Shown here piece after piece: positions 8,450 to 16,416 of a stretch of DNA of 54,371 bases. Origin of the DNA: Pseudomonas sp. MF4836 (GTDB lineage: Bacteria; Pseudomonadota; Gammaproteobacteria; Pseudomonadales; Pseudomonadaceae); the NCBI RefSeq assembly GCF_002018875.1, contig NZ_MVOL01000025.1:1-54371 (forward strand), given 5' to 3'. The position numbers and the translations under genes are program-made. Each line of letters starts with the position of its first letter. The first letter of the stretch is position 1. The notes beneath the pieces were generated by a model. The model saw nothing but the letters and a program-made list of their open reading frames with translations, was not told the origin of the DNA and did no database searches.

Positions 8450-10072
8450 ATGACGATTTCTCGACGAGGCTTCATAGCCGGTTTGGCACTGACGGGCGCT
8501 GCCGTGCCCGCGGCATACTTTGCCCATCGTGAATTGACCCGGGTCGATGAACCCGTGACCCCGGGGGAGGCCAGCGTCGACCTGCCGGACACGGCCGGGC
8601 GCCAGTTGGCGGACACCTTGCGCGGCGTCTGGAGCCTGCGCTTCGAAGGTCGCGATGCCGGGCTCCAAGGCCTTCCTCAAGAAGGCCTGGAGCTGTTTCT
8701 CGACATTGCCCCGCGCGGACGCGGCCTGCGTGGCTACCTCGATACGGCGCAGCGCCTGCGTGGTGAAGACGAGCCTCGTTTTCAGGTGCTGGGCGACCTG
8801 GCGCCGGCCGATCCCGCTCAACTGAGCTGGCGCCTGATCGACCCGAACGCGGTGGACGGGGCACCCAGCTATGAATTTCGCATGGTGCTGGATGAGGTCT
8901 GGGCCAGTTTCGGCAATGCCGGCAGTGGCACCCTTAGCGGGCGAGTGCTGAGCCTGGATCGGCGCCTGGCCTTGCTGGAACAGGACAACCGTTTCATTGC
9001 GGTCAAGCAGGTGTTTCCCGAGGCCCGTGAGCGGATCGGCTTGCAGCCGGCCTTGCTGGCCTGGCTGGTGTCACCCGAACACCGTCTGTTTCACCAGCTG
9101 TGGCATGCCTCCCGGGATCAATGGCATGAGCTGTCCGAAGAGCGTCGCAATGGCCTGCGCGGCATTGGCTGGCAACCTGGGCCACGGGACCAGGAGCGTG
9201 ACGCTCGTGGCCTGCGCAAGGATCGCAACGGGTCCGGGATTGATTTCTTTTTCATGCATCGGCACATGCTCGGCACTGCTCGTTCCCTGCAGCCTCTGCC
9301 GTCCTGGCGCCGCTTCCCGATGCCGCAGCCGGAACTGCTGCGCGACCGCGCGGGTTTCGCGCGCTACTTCGACAATCACGATGGTTATGCCTTGCCGCCG
9401 ACCTGGCTGGCTGAAGACGATGCCGAGTACACGCAGTGGGTCAGTGACATCAAGAGTGCCGAGACCTACAACAGCAACTTCCAGGTCTGGGAGTCGCAAT
9501 ACCGTGACCCGGCCTATCTGGCGAAATTGACCCTGGGTCAGTTCGGCTCTGAGGTCGAACTGGGCCTGCACGATTGGCTGCACATGCGCTGGGCCTCGGT
9601 GCCGCGTGACCCGTCCAACGGCGCGCCGGTGCCCAAGGCGCGCAATCCGGACGATTTCGCCGCGCGCTGGTTCGAGCCGGAAAATGATTTTCTCGGCGAC
9701 CCGTTCTCCTCCCATGTGAACCCGGTGTTCTGGCATTTCCATGGCTGGATCGACGACCGCGTCGAGGACTGGTTCCGAGCCCATGAGCGTTTTCATCCGG
9801 GTGAAGTGACGCGGCTGGAAGTCAACGGTGTGCCCTGGTTCGCCCAGGGGCGCTGGGTCGAGGTCGGTGACCCGTGGCTGGGCCCGGTGACCCATGGGTG
9901 CAGCACCACGCCGGGGTTGCAGGCAGGCAAGTCGATGGAGATGGACCCTGAGACCATGAAACTGGCGCTGCGCATCACCTTCGGCAGCGACAAGGACCGG
10001 CTTGCCCAGCTGTTCCGCAAAGTCCCGCAACGCCCCTGGTACGCGCGCCACCTCAAGGTCACGCCTGCGTAG
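8450..10072 (+). CDS. pvdP: PvdP, periplasmic copper tyrosinase that forms the dihydropyoverdine chromophore
   Basis: 540 residues from MTISRRGFIAGLALTGAA, a twin-arginine signal; this ATG is preferred over in-frame ATGs at 8411 and 8429 because it puts the RR motif at the usual distance and gives the usual family length. Histidines for the binuclear copper site are visible as HRLFHQLWH (H211, H215, H219), FMHRH (about 270) and HVNPVFWHFH (about 405-415). PvdP is the tyrosinase that oxidises and cyclises ferribactin to dihydropyoverdine after export by PvdE. It is divergent from pvdMNO with its own PvdS box. A small unrelated gene (10536 on) separates it from opmQ. Confidence 0.95.
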   Translation: MTISRRGFIAGLALTGAAVPAAYFAHRELTRVDEPVTPGEASVDLPDTAGRQLADTLRGVWSLRFEGRDAGLQGLPQEGLELFLDIAPRGRGLRGYLDTAQRLRGEDEPRFQVLGDLAPADPAQLSWRLIDPNAVDGAPSYEFRMVLDEVWASFGNAGSGTLSGRVLSLDRRLALLEQDNRFIAVKQVFPEARERIGLQPALLAWLVSPEHRLFHQLWHASRDQWHELSEERRNGLRGIGWQPGPRDQERDARGLRKDRNGSGIDFFFMHRHMLGTARSLQPLPSWRRFPMPQPELLRDRAGFARYFDNHDGYALPPTWLAEDDAEYTQWVSDIKSAETYNSNFQVWESQYRDPAYLAKLTLGQFGSEVELGLHDWLHMRWASVPRDPSNGAPVPKARNPDDFAARWFEPENDFLGDPFSSHVNPVFWHFHGWIDDRVEDWFRAHERFHPGEVTRLEVNGVPWFAQGRWVEVGDPWLGPVTHGCSTTPGLQAGKSMEMDPETMKLALRITFGSDKDRLAQLFRKVPQRPWYARHLKVTPA

Positions 10073-10535
10073 TTGCTGCCGAAGGCTGCGCTGTCCTTTC
10101 CAGGTGACTCTAATCTGCCTGACACCCTTGCGGCGCCCATTTCGGCCAGCGCAGCCTCGACACTCGCCATAGGTGCCAGGGCCGTATAGCGCTGAGTCCT
10201 GAAGAGGTTTCGCTTTGTTTTGTAGGGCATTTCCTAGAGAATCCAAAACGCCTTTGAGCGGCTTGTACCCTCTTCTGGCCTCAGGCAGTCTTCAGCCGTC
10301 GCTGCAAAAACAGCGGCCCGGATGTGGAAGTCTGGCTCAGAGGAACGTGCAATTCGTCTCATTCGAACATCGGTGATTCTCAGCGCCGGTGATCTCGTTT
10401 TATGGCGGTTGTACGTGGGGCACCTTCGGGTGCGCCGGGTCCTTTAAGCCGGTCTTCCACACCCACGTACGGCTGCCTCCTTCTCATGTGGAAGTGAGAT
10501 CTGGCAGTTCCTTAACACTTAAAGGAACCAATCTC
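10073..10535 (+). other. Gene-free stretch: leader of the first MKKLVPDPP-type gene
   Basis: This 463-base gap holds no convincing gene. It carries two blocks also found before the second MKKLVPDPP-type gene near 22.7 kb: a promoter-like block at 10210-10244 (TTTGTTTTGTA, then TTTCCTAGAGAATCC), and a structured element at 10404-10477. A 31-codon frame, ATG 10402 to TGA 10497, overlaps the structure but has no ribosome binding site. Confidence 0.7.
10404..10477 (+). ncRNA. Candidate structured leader RNA (three-way junction), copy 1
   Basis: A 13-bp closing stem pairs 10404-10416 with 10465-10477 and can extend three G-C pairs inward. Inside are a hairpin GCACC-TTCG-GGTGC (10420-10433) and a hairpin CCGG-10 bases-CCGG (10435-10452). 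The same architecture recurs at 22705-22779 with several base pairs changed on both sides, which supports selection for RNA structure. It ends about 58 bases before the downstream ATG, consistent with a cis-acting leader. I could not match it to a named RNA family. Confidence 0.68.
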
Positions 10536-10880
10536 ATGAAAAAGCTCGTCCCCGATCCACCTCAACAACGACGCCGCAACCCGGAACTGGATCGCGCCAA
10601 CGCCCACCTGCTCCACGCCTTGAAAGACACCCGGCCTCGCCCTTTTGGTCTGCGTGATGCCAAGGGCCATGCGCTATTTGCCGTGCAGCCCGGAGTCAAC
10701 GCCGAAGACGCGCTGATGCACGTCGCGCTGCTGCTGAAATGTGCCGAAGAGGTGTCCGATGAAATCACCGAACGCGCCAGCGGCATCGAACGCGGGCTGA
10801 TCTGGGCCATGGTGCACTCGGTGGAAATGGCCCGGGCGGTGGTGGAAGCACTGCTTGATGGCGCCCACCTCCGGGATTAA
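10536..10880 (+). CDS. Small DUF3077/DUF6124-like protein (MKKLVPDPP family), copy 1
   Basis: 114 residues, starting MKKLVPDPPQQRRRNPELD behind AAAGGAACC. The N terminus is proline/arginine-rich and likely disordered; residues about 45-110 look all-helical, with the conserved patterns EDALMHVALLLKCAEEVSDEI and ERGLIWAMVHSVEMARAVVEALLDGA. These small proteins are common in fluorescent pseudomonads and have no established function. A paralogue lies at 22334-22648; the pair share the start, the helical core and the leader RNA. No signal peptide, membrane segment or DNA-binding motif is seen. It interrupts the pyoverdine gene order between pvdP and opmQ but has no PvdS box, so a link to iron is not shown. 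Confidence 0.85.
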   Translation: MKKLVPDPPQQRRRNPELDRANAHLLHALKDTRPRPFGLRDAKGHALFAVQPGVNAEDALMHVALLLKCAEEVSDEITERASGIERGLIWAMVHSVEMARAVVEALLDGAHLRD

Positions 10881-10885
10881 CACCG

Positions 10886-10935
10886 CTGTAGCCGCCGTCG
10901 AGCCCGGGAGGCGGCGGGCTCGGCAGCGGCTACAG
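10886..10935. terminator. Long inverted repeat between convergent genes (REP-like / bidirectional terminator)
   Basis: CTGTAGCCGC (10886-10895) pairs with GCGGCTACAG (10926-10935), and the inner CGAGCCCG (10899-10906) with CGGGCTCG (10915-10922), giving a long stem. It fills the gap between the DUF6124-like gene (plus) and opmQ (minus) and includes the opmQ stop codon. The CTGTAGCCGC arm resembles REP sequences common in this group. It could end transcription from both sides. Confidence 0.6.
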
Positions 10936-12324
10936 GGTTTGCCAGCCGCCGCCCAGGGCTTTGTAGAGGGCGATGCTGGCTTGCAGGCGCAACAGGCGCA
11001 GTTGCACGTTGAGGTCCTGGGCGGCGTAGAGGGTGCGTTGCGTCTCGAGGACCGTCAGCAGGTCGACCGCCCCGGCCTGGTAGCGGCTTTGCGCAATCCG
11101 GAAGGCGATCTGCGCCTGGTTCAGTTCTTCGTCCTGCCACTGCCGGCGCTGGTCGACGCCGCTGATGCTGTTCAGGGCTTTCTCGACATCGGCAAAGCCG
11201 TTGATGATCGTGCCGCGGTAAGTCTCCAGCAACTCCTCCTGGCGCGCCTTGGCCTTGTCGCGCTCGGCGCTCAGGCGGCCGTTGTTGAAGATCGGGGCCA
11301 CCAGGCCGGCGGTGAGGTTATAGAACGGGCTGCGCAGGATATCCCCGGCACTGTTGGCCCCCGATCCCAGGTTGGCCGTCAGGGTCACGCTGGGCAGCAT
11401 GGCGGCGCGGGCCACGCTGACATCGGCCTGGGCGGCGGCCAGTCGGGCTTCGGCCCCGGCAATGTCCGGGCGTCGCTGCAGCAGCTCGCTGGGCACGCCG
11501 GCGGCAATCTCCGGCCAGCGCAGCTCGGCGAAGGATTGCGGGCCCAGTTGCAAGGCCTGCACGGGCTGGCCGAGCAGGGCGGCGAGGGTGATCATCGCCT
11601 CCGCAGCCTGTTGCCTGAACAGCGGCAACTGTTGCTGCTGGGCGGCCACCAGGCTTTTTTGCTGGGCCAGTTCCAGGGCGGTGGTGGAGCCCGAGTCGTA
11701 GCGGGTCTGCACCAGCCTCAGCACGCTTTGGGCGTTGGCCAGATTCAGTTCGGCAATCCGTTGCTGTTCGCCCAGGGCCAGGGCCTGGGTGTAACTGTTG
11801 GCGACACCGCTGAGCAGGGTCAGCTCCACGGTGGCCTGGTCGAATTCGCTGGCACGCACGCCTTCCACGGCGCTGTCGCGGGCGGCACGTTTGCCGCCCC
11901 AGAAGTCGATTTCGTAGCTGGCGCTCAGGCTGGCGTCGAAATAGTCCACGGCCTTGTTGTCGCTGTCGGCATCCAGCTGGCTGTAGCCGTTGCCTCGCAA
12001 CAGTTTCTGCCGATTGGCATTCAGCCCGCCCTTGATCTCCGGAAGCAGCGGCGCGCCCGCCACCACGGCGCTGGCCTGGGCCTGGCGGACGCGGGCGATG
12101 GCGGCCGCCAGGTCGTAGCTGCCGCCTCGGGCCTGTTCGATCAGGCGATCGAGGTCGGGGCTGGCGAACTGGGTCCACCACTGCTGGTTGCTGCGCTGGG
12201 TGGTGAGGTCGGTCGACGAATACCACGAAGCCTGCGCCTGCAGGCCGCTCTCCGGGCGCGGGGCGGTGCCGCCGCAGGCCACCAGCAGCAGGCTGGCGGC
12301 CAGTAGGGTCAATTGCGCTTTCAT
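10930..12324 (-). CDS. opmQ: OpmQ, outer-membrane channel of the pyoverdine efflux pump
   Basis: 464 residues from MKAQLTLLAASLLLVACGG, a lipoprotein signal with lipobox LVAC. This internal ATG is chosen because the upstream extension overlaps pvdT and would hide the signal. The body is a TolC/OprM-type outer-membrane factor with two similar halves; typical helical stretches are FASPDLDRLIEQARGGSYDLAAAIARVRQAQA and, in the second half, ERDKAKARQEELLETYRGTIINGFADVEKALN (both read from position 12190 leftward). It is the last gene of pvdR-pvdT-opmQ, starting 7 bases after pvdT. Known role: outer-membrane exit for newly made and recycled pyoverdine. Confidence 0.93.
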   Translation of the reverse strand: MKAQLTLLAASLLLVACGGTAPRPESGLQAQASWYSSTDLTTQRSNQQWWTQFASPDLDRLIEQARGGSYDLAAAIARVRQAQASAVVAGAPLLPEIKGGLNANRQKLLRGNGYSQLDADSDNKAVDYFDASLSASYEIDFWGGKRAARDSAVEGVRASEFDQATVELTLLSGVANSYTQALALGEQQRIAELNLANAQSVLRLVQTRYDSGSTTALELAQQKSLVAAQQQQLPLFRQQAAEAMITLAALLGQPVQALQLGPQSFAELRWPEIAAGVPSELLQRRPDIAGAEARLAAAQADVSVARAAMLPSVTLTANLGSGANSAGDILRSPFYNLTAGLVAPIFNNGRLSAERDKAKARQEELLETYRGTIINGFADVEKALNSISGVDQRRQWQDEELNQAQIAFRIAQSRYQAGAVDLLTVLETQRTLYAAQDLNVQLRLLRLQASIALYKALGGGWQTL

Positions 12325-12331
12325 AGAATGG

Positions 12332-14302
12332 TCATTCACTGGTAAGGGCTGTGACCGGATCAAGCCGGGCAGCTTTGCGAGCCGGCATGAAGCCGAAAAT
12401 AACCCCGGTGACCAGGGCGCAGCCAAAGGCGCCCAGCACGGCCGGCAGGGAAAAGGCCACGGCCACATCACCCACGATCAGCAAGCCGCCCAACAGCATG
12501 GCCAGGACGATACCGGTCAGGCCGCCCACCACCGAGAGCATCACCGCCTCGGTGAGGAACTGGCGCAGGATGTCTCGCTGACGGGCGCCGGTGGCCATGC
12601 GGATGCCGATCTCCCGGGTCCGTTCACGCACGGTCATCAGCATGATGTTCATCACCCCGATACCGCCCACCAGCAGGGAAATCGCGGCGATGGCACCGAG
12701 CATCAGCGACAGAGTGTTCTGGGTCCGGGCTTCGGCCTGGATCATCGCCGCATTGTTGGTCAGGACGAAGTCACGCTGGCCTTTGTGCAGCTTGAGCATC
12801 AGTTCATCGATGGCCTTTTCGGTTTCCTTGACCTTTTTCGCATCGGCGGCGGCGATCACCACGTACATCGGGTTGGGAGAGCTGAACAGACGAATGTTGG
12901 CCGCCGAGTAGGGAATCATCACCCGGATATCGCTGTCCTTTTCTCCTGAACTGGCGCCCTTGCCGGCCAATACGCCGATGACCTGGAACGGCACGTTCTC
13001 GACCAGGATGTACTGGCCGATGGGGTTGATGCCGGTGAAGAACTTTTCCCTGACCTTTTCGCCGATCACCGCCACCGCCGCGGCGCTGGCTTCATCAGCT
13101 TCGGAGAAGAAACTGCCTTCCACCACCGGCCAGTTGAAAATCTCGGGGAACAGCGTGTTGCTGCCTCCGGTATAGACCTCGTAGTCGACATTGCCGAAGC
13201 GGATATTGGCGTCGTCACCGTTGACCGGCATGATCATTTTCACCTGGGGCAGGCTCGCTAGAGCGCGGACGTCGTCGAGGCTGACCACGCCACGCGGTGC
13301 CCGGGGGCTGGGGGAGATGCCGTTGAGGTAAATGATGTTCGAACCAAACGCCCCCATCTGCGCCATGACCTGGCGCTTGCTGCCTTCGCCCACCGCCAGC
13401 ATCACCACCACCGAGGCCACGCCGATCACGATCCCGAGCAGGGTCAGGGCGGTGCGGAAGCGGTTGACCCACATCACCCGCCAGGCCGCTTGCACTGCGT
13501 CCACCAGTTCGCCTTTCCAGGCGCCGTTGTGTTCGCTGCCGTCGGCCAGGCGCTGGCGCAGGTCCACCGCTTGCAGGGCGCCGCTGTTGGCGCTGGCCTG
13601 GACGCCCGGTTGGCGGTCGGCGGTGTCGCTGATGATTTCGCCGTCGCGGATTTCAATGATGCGCTTGGCGCGGGCGGCGACTTCGCGGTCGTGGGTGATC
13701 AGGATCACCACGTGGCCCTGGTCGGCCAGCTCGTCGAGCAGGGCCATGACCTCGGTGCCGCTGTGGCTGTCGAGGGCGCCGGTGGGTTCGTCGGCGAGGA
13801 TGATATGGCCGCCGTTCATCAGCGCCCGGGCAATCGACACCCGTTGCTGCTGGCCGCCGGAGAGCTGGTGCGGACGGTTGCCGGTGCGGCTGGCCAGGCC
13901 CAGGCGTTCGAGCAGGGCAGCGGCGCGGGCATGGCGCTCGGCGGCGGGGGTGCCGGCGTAGATCGCCGGCATCTCGACGTTTTCCTGGGCCGATGCCGAG
14001 GGGATCAGGTGGTAACCCTGGAACACGAAGCCGAAGGCCTCGCGGCGCAGCCAGGCCAGCTCGTCGCTGCCCAGTTGTGCCACGTCTTCGCCGGCGAAGC
14101 GGTACTCGCCGGACGTCGGGCGATCCAGGCAGCCGAGGATGTTCATCAGCGTCGATTTGCCGGAGCCGGAAGCGCCGACGATGGCCACGAATTCGCCGGC
14201 GTGGATCGACAGGTCGATCCCGCGCAGGACATCAACTTGCGGCGTGTCGCCACCGCCGTAGGACTTGCGGATGTTCCTGAGGTCGATCAGCGGGGTCAAC
14301 AT
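12332..14302 (-). CDS. pvdT: PvdT, MacB-type ABC permease/ATPase of the pyoverdine efflux pump
   Basis: 656 residues. The N-terminal ATPase (1-240) has Walker A GASGSGKST (about 43-51), signature LSGGQQQRVSIARAL and Walker B IILADEPTGALD. A first transmembrane segment near 285 is followed by a large periplasmic domain (about 310-520) and three C-terminal transmembrane segments with TREIGIRMATGARQRDIL between them: the MacB layout. The stop of pvdR directly abuts this start (TGA then ATG), so translation is coupled. PvdT is known to power export of pyoverdine from the periplasm through OpmQ. Confidence 0.95.
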   Translation of the reverse strand: MLTPLIDLRNIRKSYGGGDTPQVDVLRGIDLSIHAGEFVAIVGASGSGKSTLMNILGCLDRPTSGEYRFAGEDVAQLGSDELAWLRREAFGFVFQGYHLIPSASAQENVEMPAIYAGTPAAERHARAAALLERLGLASRTGNRPHQLSGGQQQRVSIARALMNGGHIILADEPTGALDSHSGTEVMALLDELADQGHVVILITHDREVAARAKRIIEIRDGEIISDTADRQPGVQASANSGALQAVDLRQRLADGSEHNGAWKGELVDAVQAAWRVMWVNRFRTALTLLGIVIGVASVVVMLAVGEGSKRQVMAQMGAFGSNIIYLNGISPSPRAPRGVVSLDDVRALASLPQVKMIMPVNGDDANIRFGNVDYEVYTGGSNTLFPEIFNWPVVEGSFFSEADEASAAAVAVIGEKVREKFFTGINPIGQYILVENVPFQVIGVLAGKGASSGEKDSDIRVMIPYSAANIRLFSSPNPMYVVIAAADAKKVKETEKAIDELMLKLHKGQRDFVLTNNAAMIQAEARTQNTLSLMLGAIAAISLLVGGIGVMNIMLMTVRERTREIGIRMATGARQRDILRQFLTEAVMLSVVGGLTGIVLAMLLGGLLIVGDVAVAFSLPAVLGAFGCALVTGVIFGFMPARKAARLDPVTALTSE

Positions 14303-15475
14303 TCAACCTCCGCTGGCTTCGGCCGGACCGATCAGCAGGTGATCGCCTTCGTTCAGGCCGTCCAGCACCTGAATCCGCAGGCGGTCGCTGATGCCGACCC
14401 GGACTTCGCGCTCCTCGATGGCGCCGTTTTTCGCCACTACCCGGGCGATCTGCCGGTCGGTGGCGGTGCTGCCCTGCAGGGCGGCAATGGGGGCGGTCAA
14501 GACGTTCTGTGCCTGGCTGGAGACAAAGAACACCTGGGTGGTCATTTCCGCCATCAGCGCGTTGTCGTTGTTATCCACATCCAGCAGCACGGTGTAGAGC
14601 ACCACCCGGCCACTGCCGCTTTTGCTCGAACTGTTGGGGCTGCCGCCACCCTGGGCGGTTTCGTTCAGTGGCTTGGGCGGGATCGGCAGGATCTGGCGCA
14701 CGGTGCTGGTCCAGCGCCGGTTGCCACCGCTCAGGGTGGTGAAGTAGGCGGTCATGCCTGGCTTGACGTGGCCGATATCGGCTTCCGACACCTCGGCCCA
14801 CACCGTCATCGGCGACAGCTTGGCGATCCGCAGGATCAGCGGCGTCTGCTGCTGGGCGTTGAGGGTCTGGCCTTCGCGGGCGTCCACCGCGACCACGGTG
14901 CCGTCCATGGGCGCATAAATCCGTGTGTAGCCAAGCTCGGCCTGGTCGCTGCGCAGGCTGGCCTGGGCCTGGCGGATCTGCGCCTTGAACATGTCGATCC
15001 GCGCCTGGGTGGCCTTGAGTTCGGCCTGGGCGGTCTGCACGTCTTCTTCACGGGTGGCGCCGCCGGCGGCGAGGTTTTGCTGGCGCCGGAACTTCTGCTC
15101 GGCCAACTGGTGCTGGGCGCGCTGTTCCTGCAGTTGGGCTTGCAGGTTTTCGATGGAGAAACGGCTGGCGTCGAGCTTGGCCTGTTGCGTGGCGGGGTCG
15201 ATTTCCACCAGCAATTGGCCTTCCTTGACCGGGTCGCCGGCCTCGACATGGATCTTGCGGATCTGCCCGGAGGCCTGGGCGCCGACGTCCACATAACGCC
15301 TGGGCTGCAAGGTGCCGAGGGCGGTCACGCTGCTTTCGATGTCACCCCGGCTGACCTGTACGGTGGCAAATTGATCTCGCCCTGCGGGCAGGATCTGCCA
15401 GGCGGCAACGGCAATAACGGGGATCAGACAAAGTGCTACAAGCAGTGCGCGTCGGGTATGACGGGGACGTTTCAT
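14303..15475 (-). CDS. pvdR: PvdR, periplasmic adaptor of the pyoverdine efflux pump
   Basis: 390 residues from MKRPRHTRRALLVALC; the upstream in-frame extension is rejected because this start gives a normal basic n-region plus membrane segment (about 11-27). It is a MacA-type membrane-fusion protein: lipoyl-like half near RRYVDVGAQASGQIRK, a long coiled coil (about 95-165, rich in Q, A and E), then the second lipoyl half and beta-barrel (YAPMDGTVVAVDAREGQTL). It bridges PvdT and OpmQ. It is the first gene of the operon, with a PvdS box about 110-130 bases upstream. Confidence 0.94.
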   Translation of the reverse strand: MKRPRHTRRALLVALCLIPVIAVAAWQILPAGRDQFATVQVSRGDIESSVTALGTLQPRRYVDVGAQASGQIRKIHVEAGDPVKEGQLLVEIDPATQQAKLDASRFSIENLQAQLQEQRAQHQLAEQKFRRQQNLAAGGATREEDVQTAQAELKATQARIDMFKAQIRQAQASLRSDQAELGYTRIYAPMDGTVVAVDAREGQTLNAQQQTPLILRIAKLSPMTVWAEVSEADIGHVKPGMTAYFTTLSGGNRRWTSTVRQILPIPPKPLNETAQGGGSPNSSSKSGSGRVVLYTVLLDVDNNDNALMAEMTTQVFFVSSQAQNVLTAPIAALQGSTATDRQIARVVAKNGAIEEREVRVGISDRLRIQVLDGLNEGDHLLIGPAEASGG

Positions 15476-15584
15476 GCAGGGTTCCGGCCAATGGAAAAAT
15501 CGGCCCGTGGTCCAGGTGTTGCCCGAGCTGGGGCGCCGCTGGACGCTGCCGGAAGGGTCGGCAGACACGGGGGCTGTCAAGTAT

Positions 15585-15610
15585 ACGAAGTTCGGCGGAG
15601 CGGATTTAAG
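15585..15610 (-). promoter_or_regulatory. PvdS iron-starvation box for pvdR-pvdT-opmQ
   Basis: On the minus strand TAAAT (15608-15604) is followed by CGT (15587-15585) after 16 bases, about 110 bases before the pvdR start and pointing toward it. Confidence 0.87.
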
Positions 15611-15684
15611 CCCGGAAACATAGGGTTACAGGTATGGATTCACAAAATAAACGTCGGGCACAGCGTTAGCGCTTTAAATCTACA

Positions 15685-15703
15685 TGAGAATTACTATAAA
15701 TTG
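15685..15703. promoter_or_regulatory. Candidate Fur box before fpvI
   Basis: TGAGAATTACTATAAATTG resembles the 19-base Fur consensus mainly in its first half (GAGAAT against GATAAT). It lies in the AT-rich promoter region of the sigma-factor gene, which is Fur-controlled in related bacteria. The second half matches poorly. Confidence 0.4.
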
Positions 15704-15802
15704 CGTTGCTTATAAGCTGCCATCATTCGGATGCCCTGCACAAGCCCTGGCGGAGCGTCTTACTCAAGGACAAAAGTCCCTCTTTTTTTGGGGGCGGGAG
15801 TC

Positions 15803-16285
15803 ATGTTGGAAAACTACTATCGCGAGCTGGTGAGTTTCCTCAACGCCAAGCTGGGCAACCGCCAGGTGGCCGAAGATGTGGTGCATGACGCGTATGTGCG
15901 GGTGCTGGAACGCGCCAGCGATACCCCCATCGAGCAGCCACGTGCCTTTCTCTACCGCACTGCGCTGAATCTGGTGATCGACGGCCATCGGCGCAACGCG
16001 CTGCGTCAGTCCGAGCCCTTGGAAGTGCTCGACAACGAAGAGCGTTTTTTCAGCCCCTCGCCGCAAACCGGTATGGACCACAGCCAGCGCCTGGACATGC
16101 TGCAACGCGCCCTGGCCGAGTTGCCGCCCCTGTGCCGCGACAGTTTCCTGCTGCGCAAGCTCGAAGGCCTGTCGCACCCGGAAATCGCCGAGCGCCTGGG
16201 AATCTCCCGCAGCCTGGTGGAAAAACACATCGTCAACGCCATGAAGCATTGCCGGGGGCGCGTGCGTCAGTGGGACACCCACTGA
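15803..16285 (+). CDS. fpvI: FpvI-like ECF sigma factor
   Basis: 160 residues, a typical length for an iron-starvation ECF sigma factor. The start is MLENYYRELVSFL behind GGGAG. Region 2 is visible as RQVAEDVVHDAYVRVLER and PRAFLYRTALNLVIDGHRR; region 4 as LSHPEIAERLGISRSLVEKHIVNAM, a helix-turn-helix for the -35 element. In P. aeruginosa fpvI lies beside pvdA, and FpvI directs transcription of the ferripyoverdine receptor fpvA; position and sequence fit that. The anti-sigma gene fpvR, which normally sits between fpvI and pvdR, is missing here, and no receptor gene is adjacent. Another FecI-type role is possible. Confidence 0.78.
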   Translation: MLENYYRELVSFLNAKLGNRQVAEDVVHDAYVRVLERASDTPIEQPRAFLYRTALNLVIDGHRRNALRQSEPLEVLDNEERFFSPSPQTGMDHSQRLDMLQRALAELPPLCRDSFLLRKLEGLSHPEIAERLGISRSLVEKHIVNAMKHCRGRVRQWDTH

Positions 16286-16294
16286 TCCCCCTGG

Positions 16295-16320
16295 GTTAAA
16301 TTTTTTTTCATTGTCCTCGT
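16295..16320 (+). promoter_or_regulatory. PvdS iron-starvation box for pvdA
   Basis: TAAAT (16297-16301), 16 bases starting with a T-run, CGT (16318-16320). It is placed between fpvI and pvdA, about 100 bases before pvdA. The T-run replaces the C-run of the other boxes. Confidence 0.82.
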
Positions 16321-16416
16321 TCCTACTCAACAGACGACCTGCTGTCTTGCCATGGGCCGACCAGGTCACCGTCGCTTTCTCCCCGCGTTGAGGGGCTTAT
16401 CCAGAGGACACTGGAA

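Larger units (their letters stand above)
15476..15802. other. Divergent promoter region pvdR / fpvI
   Basis: This 327-base gap contains no gene. It holds the pvdR PvdS box (15585-15610) and an AT-rich stretch at 15671-15715 likely to carry the fpvI promoter and a Fur site. It is too short for fpvR, which lies here in P. aeruginosa. Confidence 0.7.

Noticed and set aside
10402..10497. 31-codon upstream frame overlapping the structured leader RNA
   Set aside because: No ribosome binding site. The matching frame in the second copy runs on into the downstream gene and does not end at the same place, so the shared start is explained by the conserved RNA.
12325..12471. Longer opmQ start
   Set aside because: It overlaps pvdT by 140 bases and places a non-signal sequence before an intact lipoprotein signal.
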